Assembly (NCBI GenBank): GCA_003427395.1
Contig: BFEA01000050.1
Coordinates: forward strand, 939,218 to 982,454
DNA: 43,237 nt
Source of the DNA: Chara braunii
Lineage: Eukaryota > Streptophyta > Charophyceae > Charales > Characeae
Reading direction: 5' to 3'
Shown: one piece after another, positions 1-8,894 of the stretch
Numbering within the stretch: the stretch's first letter is position 1
Layout: every line of letters begins with the position of its first letter
The notes under the pieces: generated by a model
Database searches by the model: none
Seen by the model: the letters and a program-made list of their open reading frames with translations, nothing else
What the model was told of the DNA's origin: nothing
Position numbers and translations under genes: made by a program

Positions 1-530
1 TTCACCGACTCATCAGGAGGCTGAACCCTCAACAGTCTGCAGAATCCCCTCACTGATTACACTGTAAATGATAATCTACCTTAACCAAAATCAAAGTAGA
101 CTATCACTCACCCACACCAGATGGAAAACTCTACAGACTGCCGGTTCACACCCCATCACAAGCCAGCAAAACATCCACGAAACAAAGAAAGGTCTGTCAC
201 AGCCAAAAAATACACTCGAGACACGCCGCTGGCACTAGAGGCACAGCATAGCCGCCTAGTAACGGCCCCGACCACTGCCGCTCGACCTGACCGAGAAAAA
301 ACGTAGTAGGAAGCTAGCGAAGTCGTAGCATATATCGTCACAAACAGAACTGCCCGGTAAACCATAGGCAGAGAGAGAGAAGAGGACAACAAACAAGGGG
401 CTGTGACAAACTGTATATACATATATATAATAGATGGAGCAGCCCGACAGATAAGCCCTCAATTCTGACGGTTCTCTTACCACCGCCAGGATAGAGGGAT
501 ATCGTAAGGGCTTTTCTTAAAAATTAATAG

Positions 531-531
531 A

Positions 532-572
<41 letters not shown>
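531..572. repeat. (AAAT)n microsatellite
   Basis: About ten tandem AAAT units with little interruption, read directly. It leads into TA-rich sequence. Confidence 0.9.
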
Positions 573-573
<1 letters not shown>

Positions 574-575
<2 letters not shown>

Positions 576-615
576 ATATATTATATATATATCGTATATA
601 TCGTCACAAACAGAA

Positions 616-659
<44 letters not shown>

Positions 660-698
660 GGTTTATCGGGCAGTTCTGTTTATATATATATATATATA
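574..698. repeat. (TA)n tracts around a fold-back unit
   Basis: Long TA runs at about 618-658 and 681-698 flank an inverted copy of a unit (CAGAACTGCCCGGTAAACC) whose direct copy lies at 341-359. A further direct copy is split: its left part is at 604-617 and its right part at 700-741. A TA-rich cruciform-prone site is likely. Confidence 0.7.
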
Positions 699-783
699 CG
701 CGGTAAACCGTAGGCAGAGAGGGAGAAGAGGACAACAAACGAGCAGAAACCCCTAGCGCCGTCGTGGAGGCTCCATCTGTTGG

Positions 784-826
784 TGGGGAGCAGCACCTGC
801 TGGAAATCGGGTCCAGCGTCCCTATA
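784..826 (+). repeat. Dispersed motif, copy 1
   Basis: The stretch GTGGGGAGCAGCAC followed by a CCAGCGTCCCT end recurs, diverged, at about 30438-30481 (GTGGGGAGCCGCAC ... CCAGCGTCCCT). It probably marks the end or an internal part of an unidentified repeat family. The family is not recognised. Confidence 0.5.
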
Positions 827-1203
827 GGGTCTCGTTAGACACTCCTAAAAAATCCTAAAATTTTTAGGACAGTCCTAAAGGTTTTTTAGGATTTCGTGCG
901 TTGTGGTTACACGCATTCCTAAAAGACCATCGTTTAGGACCAGTCCTAAAAGAAAATCGTAATTAAAAAGAAAAAAAAATAAAAGAAAAAAGTCATGCTT
1001 CAGGGTTTCAGCCAATAGGGTGCACCAGAAGTCCATGACAACGGTGCCATGCTCACGTCGCCACGACTCCGTCAAACGCGGAACGCATACAAGCTATATT
1101 TCCGGTGAGGTACAACCAAAATGACGCTGCGTTGTGTTTGAGGGAAGACTGCAGTACTAGCTGTATGGGTGAGTTCTTCAATTTTAGTCAGCACTTTCCT
1201 ACT

Positions 1204-1359
1204 GTCTTCATCTGAATAGAACGCCCGGTCAGTATAGCGGTATACGGGGCAATTTCAGTCTAGATTGTACATATACAGCTATAGTGACCAGGCGTTCTCT
1301 TTTTTTCTTTTTTCTTTTTTTTTTAAATATAATGACCAGGCGTTCTATTTGGATGACGA
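1204..1359. repeat. Small hairpin element (MITE-like), copy A
   Basis: The motif GAATAGAACGCCCGGTCA at about 1214 faces two inverted copies (TGACCAGGCGTTCT) near 1284 and 1333; the second is reached through a T-rich tract. The outermost arms pair over roughly 25 bases. A related 100-bp hairpin with the same arms is at 42144-42246, so this is a family and not a chance palindrome. No protein is encoded and I could not define a target duplication. Confidence 0.6.
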
Positions 1360-1503
1360 GGGTGGCCATGCTCAACATGGCAACACTAGCAGTCATTCAA
1401 AAGTCAAAATCACATTAGACGTGGCTGACGCCTGACGGTAGTAGGCCGTCGGGACCACCACAGTGTTTACCCCGAAGAGAGCTTAGAACCACGATCATGA
1501 AAG

Positions 1504-1507
1504 TACT
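1504..1507. other. Candidate target duplication GTAC (3-prime side)
   Basis: GTAC directly abuts the outer end of the LTR at 1508. The same four bases abut the outer end of the related LTR at 20544. Next to it, TTCATGATCGTGG (minus strand, 1489-1501) matches TTCATGATCGCGG beside the other LTR (20528-20540). Together these suggest one original insertion site. Confidence 0.5.
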
Positions 1508-1870
1508 GTGATGCCCAACCTCACGCCCAGCTCAACTCCCTGATCGGAGTAGGACGGGGGCCTGGAAGTGCGAAAAGGGGTGTGCCAAGGATTTTTGGGA
1601 AAGTGGAGTCCCAGGTCGGAACTGAGATCTCCTGTGACAGGGTCTTTCGGGGGCACGAGTGCAATTTGGCGAAGAGGGCGTCTTCGGGTTGCAGGGCAGA
1701 TGGTATGCGCGGGTTGCTCAAGACCGAGCGAGCCACTGGTTTCGGGGACGGCGGTTCGCGGGCGGGTCCCCTCAGGGTAGGTGGGATTCCGATGAGCCCG
1801 TCTGTCGGGAGTTGCCACGTGGCGCTGGCCGGCGCGCGTTTGGGTTAGGCCTCCGGAACTCCGGGGTTCT

Positions 1871-2515
1871 ATGATCGCTGCGTCGTCGGCAGTTCTCGCA
1901 GGGTGTGCTGGGCCAGTAGGGGGCTATGGCCGGCCACGGAACGACCCTGAGTTGATGATACGGAAGAAGAAGGCGAAAGGGAGGGAAACTGGTGGTGATG
2001 ACGACAAATCCGGGGTGGATGAAGTAATAGGTATAGTCCGGAGAAGGGAAATCAGAACACCGGGGTCGCTAGAGGTGGTGCAGTGGAATTCTCGAGGACA
2101 CAGTCGATTCTCAGTGTGGCAGGGGTATCTCTGCCTCAGGATTTCGTTTGTCCAAGGGGTGAAGTAATCCGGGTCGTATGACGAGTCAGAATTCCAGGAT
2201 CGTGTCATTGTGTCATTGCGGTATTATGAGTTGCCTCAAGGCAGGTTCGTGACGATCGCGGTCGCCGCGTGCGACCACGTGCAGGCCACACGAAGGGCGC
2301 CGGACTTACGCGTGCTCGTGCGGGACGACTGCGCCGCTGCGGATTTTGGGAAGGCCGTTTCCCAATTGGGTAGGGCATCGGCGATCGGTGGCCCTGATGA
2401 GTCGACGCCTGGGGATACGTGTAAGTGTGCAACTCAAATCGCGTTTTACACGTGTCCTCGCGCGGCGTTCGCCCAGCCCGGCATCCGATCGTATAATCAC
2501 TCTGTGATATTCTGA
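1871..2515 (+). other. Open frame antisense to the LTR
   Basis: One plus-strand frame is open for about 215 codons apart from a single TAA at 2165-2167. The other LTR copy keeps the same frame (22590 down to 21946) and the same internal stop. The second part (2210-2515) differs by five residues of 101 between copies. No domain is recognised. Antisense frames are known in some plant Ty3/gypsy elements, but recent common descent of two LTRs and GC-rich composition could also keep a frame open, so coding is doubtful. Confidence 0.2.
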
Positions 2516-2816
2516 GCGTGCAAGATGCAATGGTCACAAACAGCTTGATCAAAGGACAAGCAAAGACAAGGATAAATTATCGCTTGCACATAATTCCTAT
2601 TCTACACACGAGTACATCTAATGCGACAAGAAGCAAAAACAAAGATCCGGTAGAAAGATAAGCAAGCAATCATGATATCCATCCATCCATACATTCAACA
2701 ATCATTCACTCAGTGCCTCGGGGGCAAGGACAAGTGTGAACAAAAACCCAAACCCAAGTTCCGATGAACAGAAGGGAAAACAAAAACGGGCGAATCGCCC
2801 AAAGCCGAAATCAAAA

Positions 2817-2824
2817 CTTATATA
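2817..2824 (-). promoter_or_regulatory. Candidate LTR TATA box
   Basis: TATATAAG on the minus strand, conserved in the other LTR at 21672-21679. It lies in the middle of the LTR next to a purine-rich GA tract, as expected for a U3 promoter. A second weaker candidate (TATAAAT) is at about 3165-3172. Confidence 0.3.
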
Positions 2825-3953
2825 CACGAGACAAGAGGGAGAAAAGATAAAGAAAACAGCAACTCCGCGTCCATCAACCTCAACTCTCTCTTCCTCTCTC
2901 TCTTTTTCTCCGATGCGGACAGTCCGTCATCGCGCACCAACCCACGAAGACGTCACCCCGCTTAGTCCTTCCGCACTCGTCAGGTTCGCCCGCGCCCACA
3001 GTCCGTCGTGGCCCGTGTCAACCCTGCGCGTTTGGCACCAGATCGTCAGGTCGCCCGACTCCTTCTCTACTCACCTCTTACTTCGCTCGTGTGCCGACCC
3101 TTCCTGATCGCGCAACCCTGAGCTTCCAACAACGGGTTAAGAGAGTTAACTAATCGCGCAACCTGAATTTATAGCGTGCATGCATGCGCGAAGAACACGG
3201 GATTAGAAGAAGGGAAGAGGGAGGGATTGCCTACCTCTGCATGGTCTGATCGCGGCGTGGGGGACGTAGCCGCTCTCCACACATCGTTCCGATCATGCAG
3301 ATCGCGACTACCAAAAACGCAGCAAAAGAAAGAGAAGAAGGGCGGGAAAGACGAAGTGCAAGAAGAAAGATACCTTTACAATGGCGCCCGCCCAAAATTA
3401 CAGTTACACACACGATTAAAGGCGCCTACTAATCAGAGTTCCGTTGCAGCCGAATGAAGAAGCGCGTAGATAAAAAGCACCGCGCGGCAAGGAAAATCCT
3501 AATTGCAAAATTCCTAAAGTCCTATCTAATGCGAAGAAGCAAAAAGCACAAATTCCAAAAAGTCCTAAATTCCGAGAGCCATCAAGGCTCGACAAAATTC
3601 GAAAAAGATTTAAAAGAAAAATTCAAAAAGAACGAAGCAAATTCCCGAGCGATGTCCGCGCCCAAAAGTTTGGAACTGAAACAAAAGAAACGACGTCACC
3701 GTTTATCGATCGCGCGCGAGGTGGCGCGCCAGCCATCCGGTCAACCAATCAATCAACCGGCTGTCCCAAGACACACCCAGCTCCGAACCTAGTCATTCGA
3801 AAAGAAGCGACGAAAAAGACAAAAAAAAAACCAGGCGAACTGATGCAATTTCCCACCGATCCCGATCTCCCGTAATTGGCCCAACCTTCCCAACTTAGGA
3901 CCCCTCATCACAACCGCGCAGAAAGTCGCGCGTTACAAAAGTGGTTCGTCACA

Positions 3954-4621
3954 TATGTGATGCCCATGGGGTTCCAATATTAGCAAGCTCCTGCTTGCTT
4001 GTTGACACGTGTCGATTTCTCTAATCGACTGACACGCGGAGCTCTTCCATGCCACTTACCGTTCGAATGCGTGTGGACGTCGTCCAGCGTGGCAGTACTA
4101 CTCTACTACTAATTCCTTAGGGAGGGCTTTTGACAATCCAAGGAGGGGATTGCACGTGTCGCCTTCAGGACACGTGTCCACTAATCGTGCATCAGCGAGC
4201 GCCGTGGAGAGGAAAGGGGAGACGGTACATGGAGTGGTGGCGAGGAGGAGGGTTGATAGGTAGCGGGGGAAGGAAGCTCTCCATCCCGGCTACTGTTTTC
4301 GGAAGTTCCTGATAACGAACGATCCGGTGGAAGCGGGGGAATCGGTTGCCTGTGTGAGGGAGGGACGCGAGGTAGTCGGGATAAAGGGTGGTGAAAGTTT
4401 GGAAGAGGGCCGCTCGAAAGTGATCGTGGTTCTCGCATGCAGGGATAGTTCCCGTAATCATGCAATATACCTTGATCATATTGTGGCCTCGCCACGCGGC
4501 ACTAAGAAAAAGAATATGGAGGCAGAAGACAGGTTGGGCGCATCGGGTGGAAGGGTGGGGGTGAACGGTAACAGCGAGACGGGTAGTGTAGAAGAAGCGG
4601 AAGGTATCGACGGGGTAAGGA
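3954..4621 (-). pseudogene. Tail of the ORF3 region of the long-LTR element
   Basis: This lies between ORF3 and the 3-prime LTR. A minus-strand frame is open from the MITE edge at about 4620 to 4192 (roughly 140 codons, rich in Pro, His and Phe). It may be the end of ORF3 cut off by the MITE, or only untranslated sequence. From 4191 to 3954 I see no coding signal. A 12-bp palindrome, TCACATATGTGA, sits at the LTR boundary (3949-3960). Confidence 0.3.
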
Positions 4622-4626
4622 TTGGC

Positions 4627-4917
4627 AACTGACATTTTGTTAAAACTGACTTTTTTTTCTAAATTCACGGAATTGAGCATATCAAAAAACAACATTTTTT
4701 AGTGTTTTTTTGTCCCCATGACGTCGAATGATTAGATCATCGGGTGTCGTGGCGACTCCCGATGATCTAACCATTAGATGTATATTAACGGTACTTTATG
4801 TTGAGGTACATCAGATGGACAAAGTGAGATAACCACTTTCTCACCCGATGAGCAATGAAATTTTGACTAAGTCCACTTTCATGAATTTAGAAAAAAATGT
4901 CAGTTGAAATGTCAGTT
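4627..4917. mobile_element. Nonautonomous TIR element (MITE)
   Basis: A 291-bp AT-rich element. The left end AACTGACATTTTG and the inverse of the right end, AACTGACATTT, form terminal inverted repeats. The inverted similarity runs about 40 bases inward and includes a second copy of the ACTGAC motif and TTTCTAAATTCA. TGGC occurs directly outside both ends (4623-4626 and 4918-4921); TTGGC is an alternative reading. Inside is a perfect 13-bp stem, TTAGATCATCGGG (4732-4744) with its complement at 4758-4770. No ORF. It interrupts the ORF3 region of the gypsy element, so it is younger than that insertion. The superfamily is not assigned. Confidence 0.75.
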
Positions 4918-5079
4918 TGGCGGGGAAGGTGACGCGGGTGGTGATCTGGCGGAAGGAGAGGTGATCAAGGGGACGGCGGGATAAGGACCGGGGACGAAGC
5001 CTGATGCCCCGCATCGGTACGTGGACGAGTTGATGGGCGGTCGGTGGTGGAGGGGGAGGGGGATCGGCTCCATCACCGT

Positions 5080-6526
5080 CTTGCTGGTGCGGCCGAAGTC
5101 TCGCCGGCTGTCGCTCCATCTTCGGGCTTAGGCGACTCGGGATCCCGGGTCGGATCGTCGATGAGCGGCTGGCCTGGTGCACTGGCGAACTCTTGCTGTC
5201 TCTTTCCGGCCGCGATTTCCTCCCTTTTTTGCGCCCGGGCCTCGTCACGCACTTCTTCCTGGAATCCTTCGTACTCCGATTGTTCCAGCTCCTCCTGGTC
5301 TTCTTCTTCTTCTTCTTCTTCGTCGTCTTGCTCTTCCTCCTCCTCTTCCTCTTCTTCACTTTACTCGCCCTCGCTGTGCTCACTGTAACTCTTTTCTTCG
5401 AGAGTTTCTTCCTCGTCGGCCTCTTCTTCTACTTCCTCTGAGCTTTCTTCTTCCGCTTCAATTTCTATGTCTTCATTCTCGGAAGCGGTCCGATTTTGGA
5501 AGAAGGCAAGGTCGACTATTTCATGCGGGTCCAAGTAACCGCGCTGTGACGGCGGGTTACGGCTGCTTCCAGGTTCCCCTAAGCACGCCGACCACTGAAG
5601 ATACGGTGCCAAGGTCCGCGTGAGAACGTGCGCGGCCGGGCTGTCGTCGCTCTGCGAGACGATATCAAGAGGGAGATCGTCGGCCAGCTGCACGAGGGGG
5701 ATCGTTAACTCGTGCGCGATCGGTTGGCGGTGATCGTGTCGCACCGACCTGAAGAGAAATCCAAGCAGATCGCCCTCCACTTTCGTTCGCCATGCTTGGA
5801 TGATCAGCAGCTCGAGGTACTCGGCCCACTGACGGTGATCGTTGTGCCGCATCCACATGACGCTTACCCCGACTAGACACACCGATAGCTCTACGAAGTG
5901 TTCTCGCCAACGTCTTCACTGCAAGGGGTCGAGGAGGGGAACAACAAGTGATTCCAGATGAAAGGAGAGATGCGGGTGGACTCCGGACTGCCAGAAGGTG
6001 GGGAAGAATGAGGGGAGATCGAAGGTGGAGATCGTGGAGGGGTTCATTGAGGACGGGGGAAGGGGATGAGTTCCGGGAGCACCACCGCCGCCTCGTGCTG
6101 GAAGGTTCGGATCCCGTCGAAATCGATGCCGTCCGTGGGGAAAAGGTTGTCTCCGTGAGGCGTGAGCCAATGATTCCACTCCGCCGCCAACTGTTGTGCC
6201 CACAGCCGGAGCGTCGTCTTGACAGCTATATGTCGCAACGGGTTGATGGTGCTGATGTCTCCACTGAAAGCGACCACCGTAGACACATGGCTGATTCCCG
6301 GAGCCGATCGCCGATGAACTCCTACCGCCTCTGCCAGAACAATCGCCCGGGGACTTCCCGCAAAACGAAACTTAGCCGCTGCGTATACTCCCTGGGTACA
6401 GAAGAACTGCGCAAGTCGCCGAAGATCTGGACTGAGCCGCGGATGATGAACTTGTCGGATCGCCGAGAGGTGACACCGTGGCACCAACAGCGAATTGCCG
6501 AGAGCTCTCTCCGTAAGAAAACTCAT
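5080..6526 (-). pseudogene. ORF3, third ORF of the long-LTR gypsy element (broken)
   Basis: A third open region downstream of pol, where some plant Ty3/gypsy groups carry an envelope-like or other extra gene. Its ATG (6524-6526) overlaps the pol stop TGA (6523-6525) as ATGA. The first part (6526-6044) is 160 codons and the next (5882-5361) 173 codons, with a frame change between them. The second part ends in a very acidic Glu-rich segment. Past a single in-frame TAA at about 5361 the same frame continues with Glu/Asp runs and a coiled-coil-like stretch to about 5080. I see no signal peptide or membrane segment, so an envelope role is not supported. Function unknown. Confidence 0.5.
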
Positions 6527-7164
6527 GGCGATGGTGACAAGAACGGAGTAATGGAAAGAGAACGAGAGGGAAACGGAGAGGCAAGCGATAAGCAGTCGTC
6601 GTCTTCTTCCTCGGCGGAGGAGGAATCGAAGGAATGCGAAGATGGAGAAGGAGGAAGGGGACGAAGGTAGGACACGTGGCGGATGATCGGGCGAGCCGAT
6701 CGGCTGTCGGAGACCTCAGGCGCGAGCCGCACGGTGCTCACGTCGTTCGGTCCGAGTTCGATCACGCGAAATCGCCCGAAGAATCGTGGCGCTAGCTTAC
6801 ACTGGCGAGCACATTTCCTCACCTGCACGATGTCCCCCAATTTGTATTGGGGCCGTGGACCCGTGTTCCCATTCCGGGCCTCGTAGCTTCGGACCTGTTG
6901 GCCTTGGGCCATCTCGGTCATTCTGTGTCGTTTTCGGGCTAGCCTGGGCAGGGACCGTTCCATTAATTCTAAGTATCGTTTGGCCTTATCCCGAGCCGTG
7001 GCCCTGGTGGGCCGTCGGTTCAGCGTGGATTCATCAGGGAGGCTTGGTATCGATACGCAAGCAACGCTATTAGTCCTTAATTGGAAGGGGCTTAGCCCCA
7101 TCGATTCGTGAGGCGTTCCGCGATGGACCGCCAAAATGTGGTCGACGATATCGGGCCGGGGCAT
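6523..7164 (-). pseudogene. Integrase C-terminal part, long-LTR gypsy
   Basis: The frame continues the integrase after a stop near 7165. The first part (IVDHILAVHRGTPHESMGLS) is the end of the catalytic core. Around residues 104-160 is the SH3-like C-terminal domain, with YKLGDIVQVR, a RFFGRFRVIEL strand and HVSYLRPL. A Ser- and acidic-rich tail follows. No chromodomain is present, unlike the two chromoviruses in the window. The stop codon overlaps the ORF3 start. Confidence 0.75.
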
Positions 7165-7165
7165 T

Positions 7166-7500
7166 GAATCCCGCGCCGCGATGTTTCGTCACAACGCCGT
7201 CTTTATCACCCTATTTGCGTTTTCTACCAGTCCATTGGATTGTGACATGTGGGGCGCAGTATTCCGAATGGCGACGCCGTGTATGACCAGATTCTTCAGC
7301 ACCTCTCCTCTTAATTCAGCCCCGTTATCGGTTAGGATCTCTTCCGTATCCTGGTGCATCCCGAGAAAACGGTTGACGTACCGCGCGATTTCGGTGGCTT
7401 GTCGTGTGCGACAAGGGTGGGCCACGATCCATTTCGAAAAGTGATCGACAAACACCAATATGACTGAATACTCGCAACTATTAGGACCAAGGGGCACCAC
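7166..7500 (-). pseudogene. Integrase catalytic core, long-LTR gypsy
   Basis: Carries the DDE integrase signatures: VFVDHFSKW with the first Asp, ILTDNGAEL with the second Asp, and SQSNGLVEN with the catalytic Glu. The spacing between the second Asp and the Glu looks about one residue short of the usual 35. It is separated from the zinc-binding part by a one-base frame change beside a 27-bp tandem duplication, and ends in a stop near 7187. It would insert the cDNA into the genome in the nucleus. As it stands the copy is inactive. Confidence 0.8.
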
Positions 7501-8294
7501 TATATCGTTATACTTACCCTTTGAAAGGGTATCGTTATACTTACCCTTTGAAAGGGCCGTTCAATTACCGTTGGCACTATCGATCTTGGCGGTTGAATCG
7601 GCGCTTTATTAGTGGCGCAGACTTGACAGTTGGCGACGATGTACTTCACATCGTCTCGGATATTGGACCAGTACCACTCATTTTTTTTGATAGTCGACTT
7701 TGTGATCCGTACGGCGAAATGAGCCGCAGTTTCTTCATGTGCCGTCTTAACCCAGTCATACCTCATGAACGGATGCGGTACAACCATCCAAATCCCACTA
7801 CCGTTCGTTTTCCGTTTTTCTAGTCTGCCCTCTATCCATTTGTAATCCCGAGCCCTCTCGTTGGCCCTCCTCCGATCTTCCTTGGTGAAATCCTGGAGGG
7901 GGTTACCCACTAAGGTTGCAATCAAGGCGATATCAGTCCATACTTCGGCCCTTCTAAACTTCCGGGTCTTTTCCAATCCTTCTGACGTGGCATCCAAAAA
8001 ACGAGCCTCGGTCGGAATCTTGTCAGTCCGACACAAGGGACACAACCACGGTTTACTGTCGTTTCTGTATTGGATGCACGAGCCATGGGCTTGTGTGACA
8101 CACTGTCGACAATCTATCCATTCTGCATACCCTTCCCCGTTAGGACGTATGGAGACCGAGTACACACGGGAGATAGCTTTGCAAAAATAGCAAAATTTGT
8201 CAGGCAGGGAGAGGAGAGACGAAGAGGAGAGGGGAGAAAGAGGGGTAGTGGGGTTACCTCCATCACTCATTGCCACCGTTTTGCTTCTTGCCAC
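7500..8294 (-). pseudogene. PHD finger plus integrase zinc-binding domain
   Basis: A continuous 264-codon frame. Residues 35-88 form a C4HC3 PHD finger: C35, C38, C62, C65, H70, C73, C85, C88, with the hallmark Trp two residues before the seventh ligand (KPWLCPLC). PHD fingers read histone H3 tails. Residues 174-226 are the integrase H2C2 domain: H186, H192, C223, C226, with WYWSNIRDDV between. The two are joined by about 85 residues rich in Arg, Lys and Glu. The frame overlaps the RNase H frame by about 30 bases, with a one-base shift. The last 18 residues contain a duplicated nonapeptide. I read this as part of one polyprotein whose PHD finger lies between RNase H and integrase. Confidence 0.8.
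7504..7557. repeat. 27-bp tandem duplication in integrase
   Basis: Two copies of a 27-base unit (starts ATCGTTATAC, ends GAAAGGG) at 7504-7530 and 7531-7557, with one difference in the last base. The length is a multiple of three, so it only adds nine residues, but the next integrase frame is shifted by one base directly downstream. Confidence 0.9.
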
Positions 8295-8893
8295 GTGAGA
8301 GAGCTGCCACTTGTGCGTACTTAGGCTCGTTTGTCAAGTCCGGCTCATTCCACGGTGTAATTTCCTCGGCCTTTGGTACTTTAGCAGGTCGATGCAGACG
8401 TGTCAGTCCGTCCGCGTTGCCATGTCGCTCTGTCTTTCGATGAACGATATCGAAGTCGTATTCTTGTGGTCGCACCGCCCAACGACCAATCATGCCCGTG
8501 TAATTAGTGAGCTTCTTCAACGCCAGCAAAGGTTCGTGATCTGTTACGAGGCAAAACTTCTATCCGTAGAGATACGGATGGAAGTGCTGGATTCCCCAGA
8601 CTACTGCATAGCATTCGCCTTGAGGTGCTGAGTCATTCCTTCGTTCATCTGGTACCGTGCGCGATGCGTACTCGATGACGTGTTCGTGATCATCGTTCCC
8701 CTTCTGCGCTAGAATAGCGGAGATAGCTTCCGGTTGCTTGTCCGTGATAAGAATGAACTGCTTCGAGGGGTCCGACCAAATCAAAATAGGGGCCGTCGCC
8801 AGAGCGTCCTTGAGGGTTGCGAAAGCCTGTTGGCACTCCGCGTCCCAGCTGAGAGGCTGGTCCTTCCGTAGCAGGTTCGTTAGTGGTCGTGCG
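8263..8893 (-). pseudogene. RNase H domain, long-LTR gypsy (5-prime truncated)
   Basis: Starts abruptly at 8893 in the middle of pol, just after the usual RT-RNase H connection, reading RPLTNLLRKD then SWDAECQQAF. A frame with the catalytic TD (FILITDKQPEAISAIL), EYASRT and ECYAVVWGIQHF follows, then a TAG at about 8557-8559, TDHEPLLALKKL, and the closing HGNADGLTR motif. It ends at a TGA at 8263-8265, one frame away from the PHD-integrase frame. Upstream, at 8894, lies the LTR of a different element, so the RT portion has been separated from it. An RT piece ending exactly where this begins is at 27575. Confidence 0.8.
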
Positions 8894-8894
8894 A

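Larger units (their letters stand above)
1..1203. other. Noncoding left flank
   Basis: I see no credible gene here; the open frames are short and run through simple repeats. The stretch holds an AAAT microsatellite, TA tracts with a duplicated and partly inverted unit, a cluster of TTTTAGGA/TCCTAAAA palindromes at about 843-950, and a short motif shared with position 30438. Composition is AT-rich and unlike the GC-rich LTR that follows. Confidence 0.6.
1508..3953 (-). repeat. 3-prime LTR of long-LTR Ty3/gypsy element
   Basis: About 2.45 kb that matches 20544-22925 in inverted orientation along essentially its whole length, with scattered substitutions and small indels. On the minus strand it begins TGTGACGAAC and ends GGGCATCACA, with TG...CA ends. 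It lies downstream of the RNase H-PHD-integrase-ORF3 module on the same strand, the place of a 3-prime LTR. The partner copy is followed by a primer binding site, which confirms these are LTRs. The bases before its start are not polypurine; GGGCATCACA occurs both there and at the LTR end. Confidence 0.85.

Noticed and set aside
1508-3953. Solo LTR
   Set aside because: Considered first, but matching coding modules lie directly upstream on the same strand, and its flank matches that of the other LTR, so a 3-prime LTR fits better.
4841-5383. Lys/Arg-rich 180-codon frame
   Set aside because: It is the shifted reading of the Glu-rich GAA/GAG codons of ORF3 on the same strand, and it crosses the MITE end.
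5044-5623. Plus-strand Ser-rich and Leu-rich frames
   Set aside because: Antisense shadows of the acidic ORF3 codons.
5080-6526. Envelope gene in ORF3
   Set aside because: No signal peptide, membrane segment or cysteine pattern visible.
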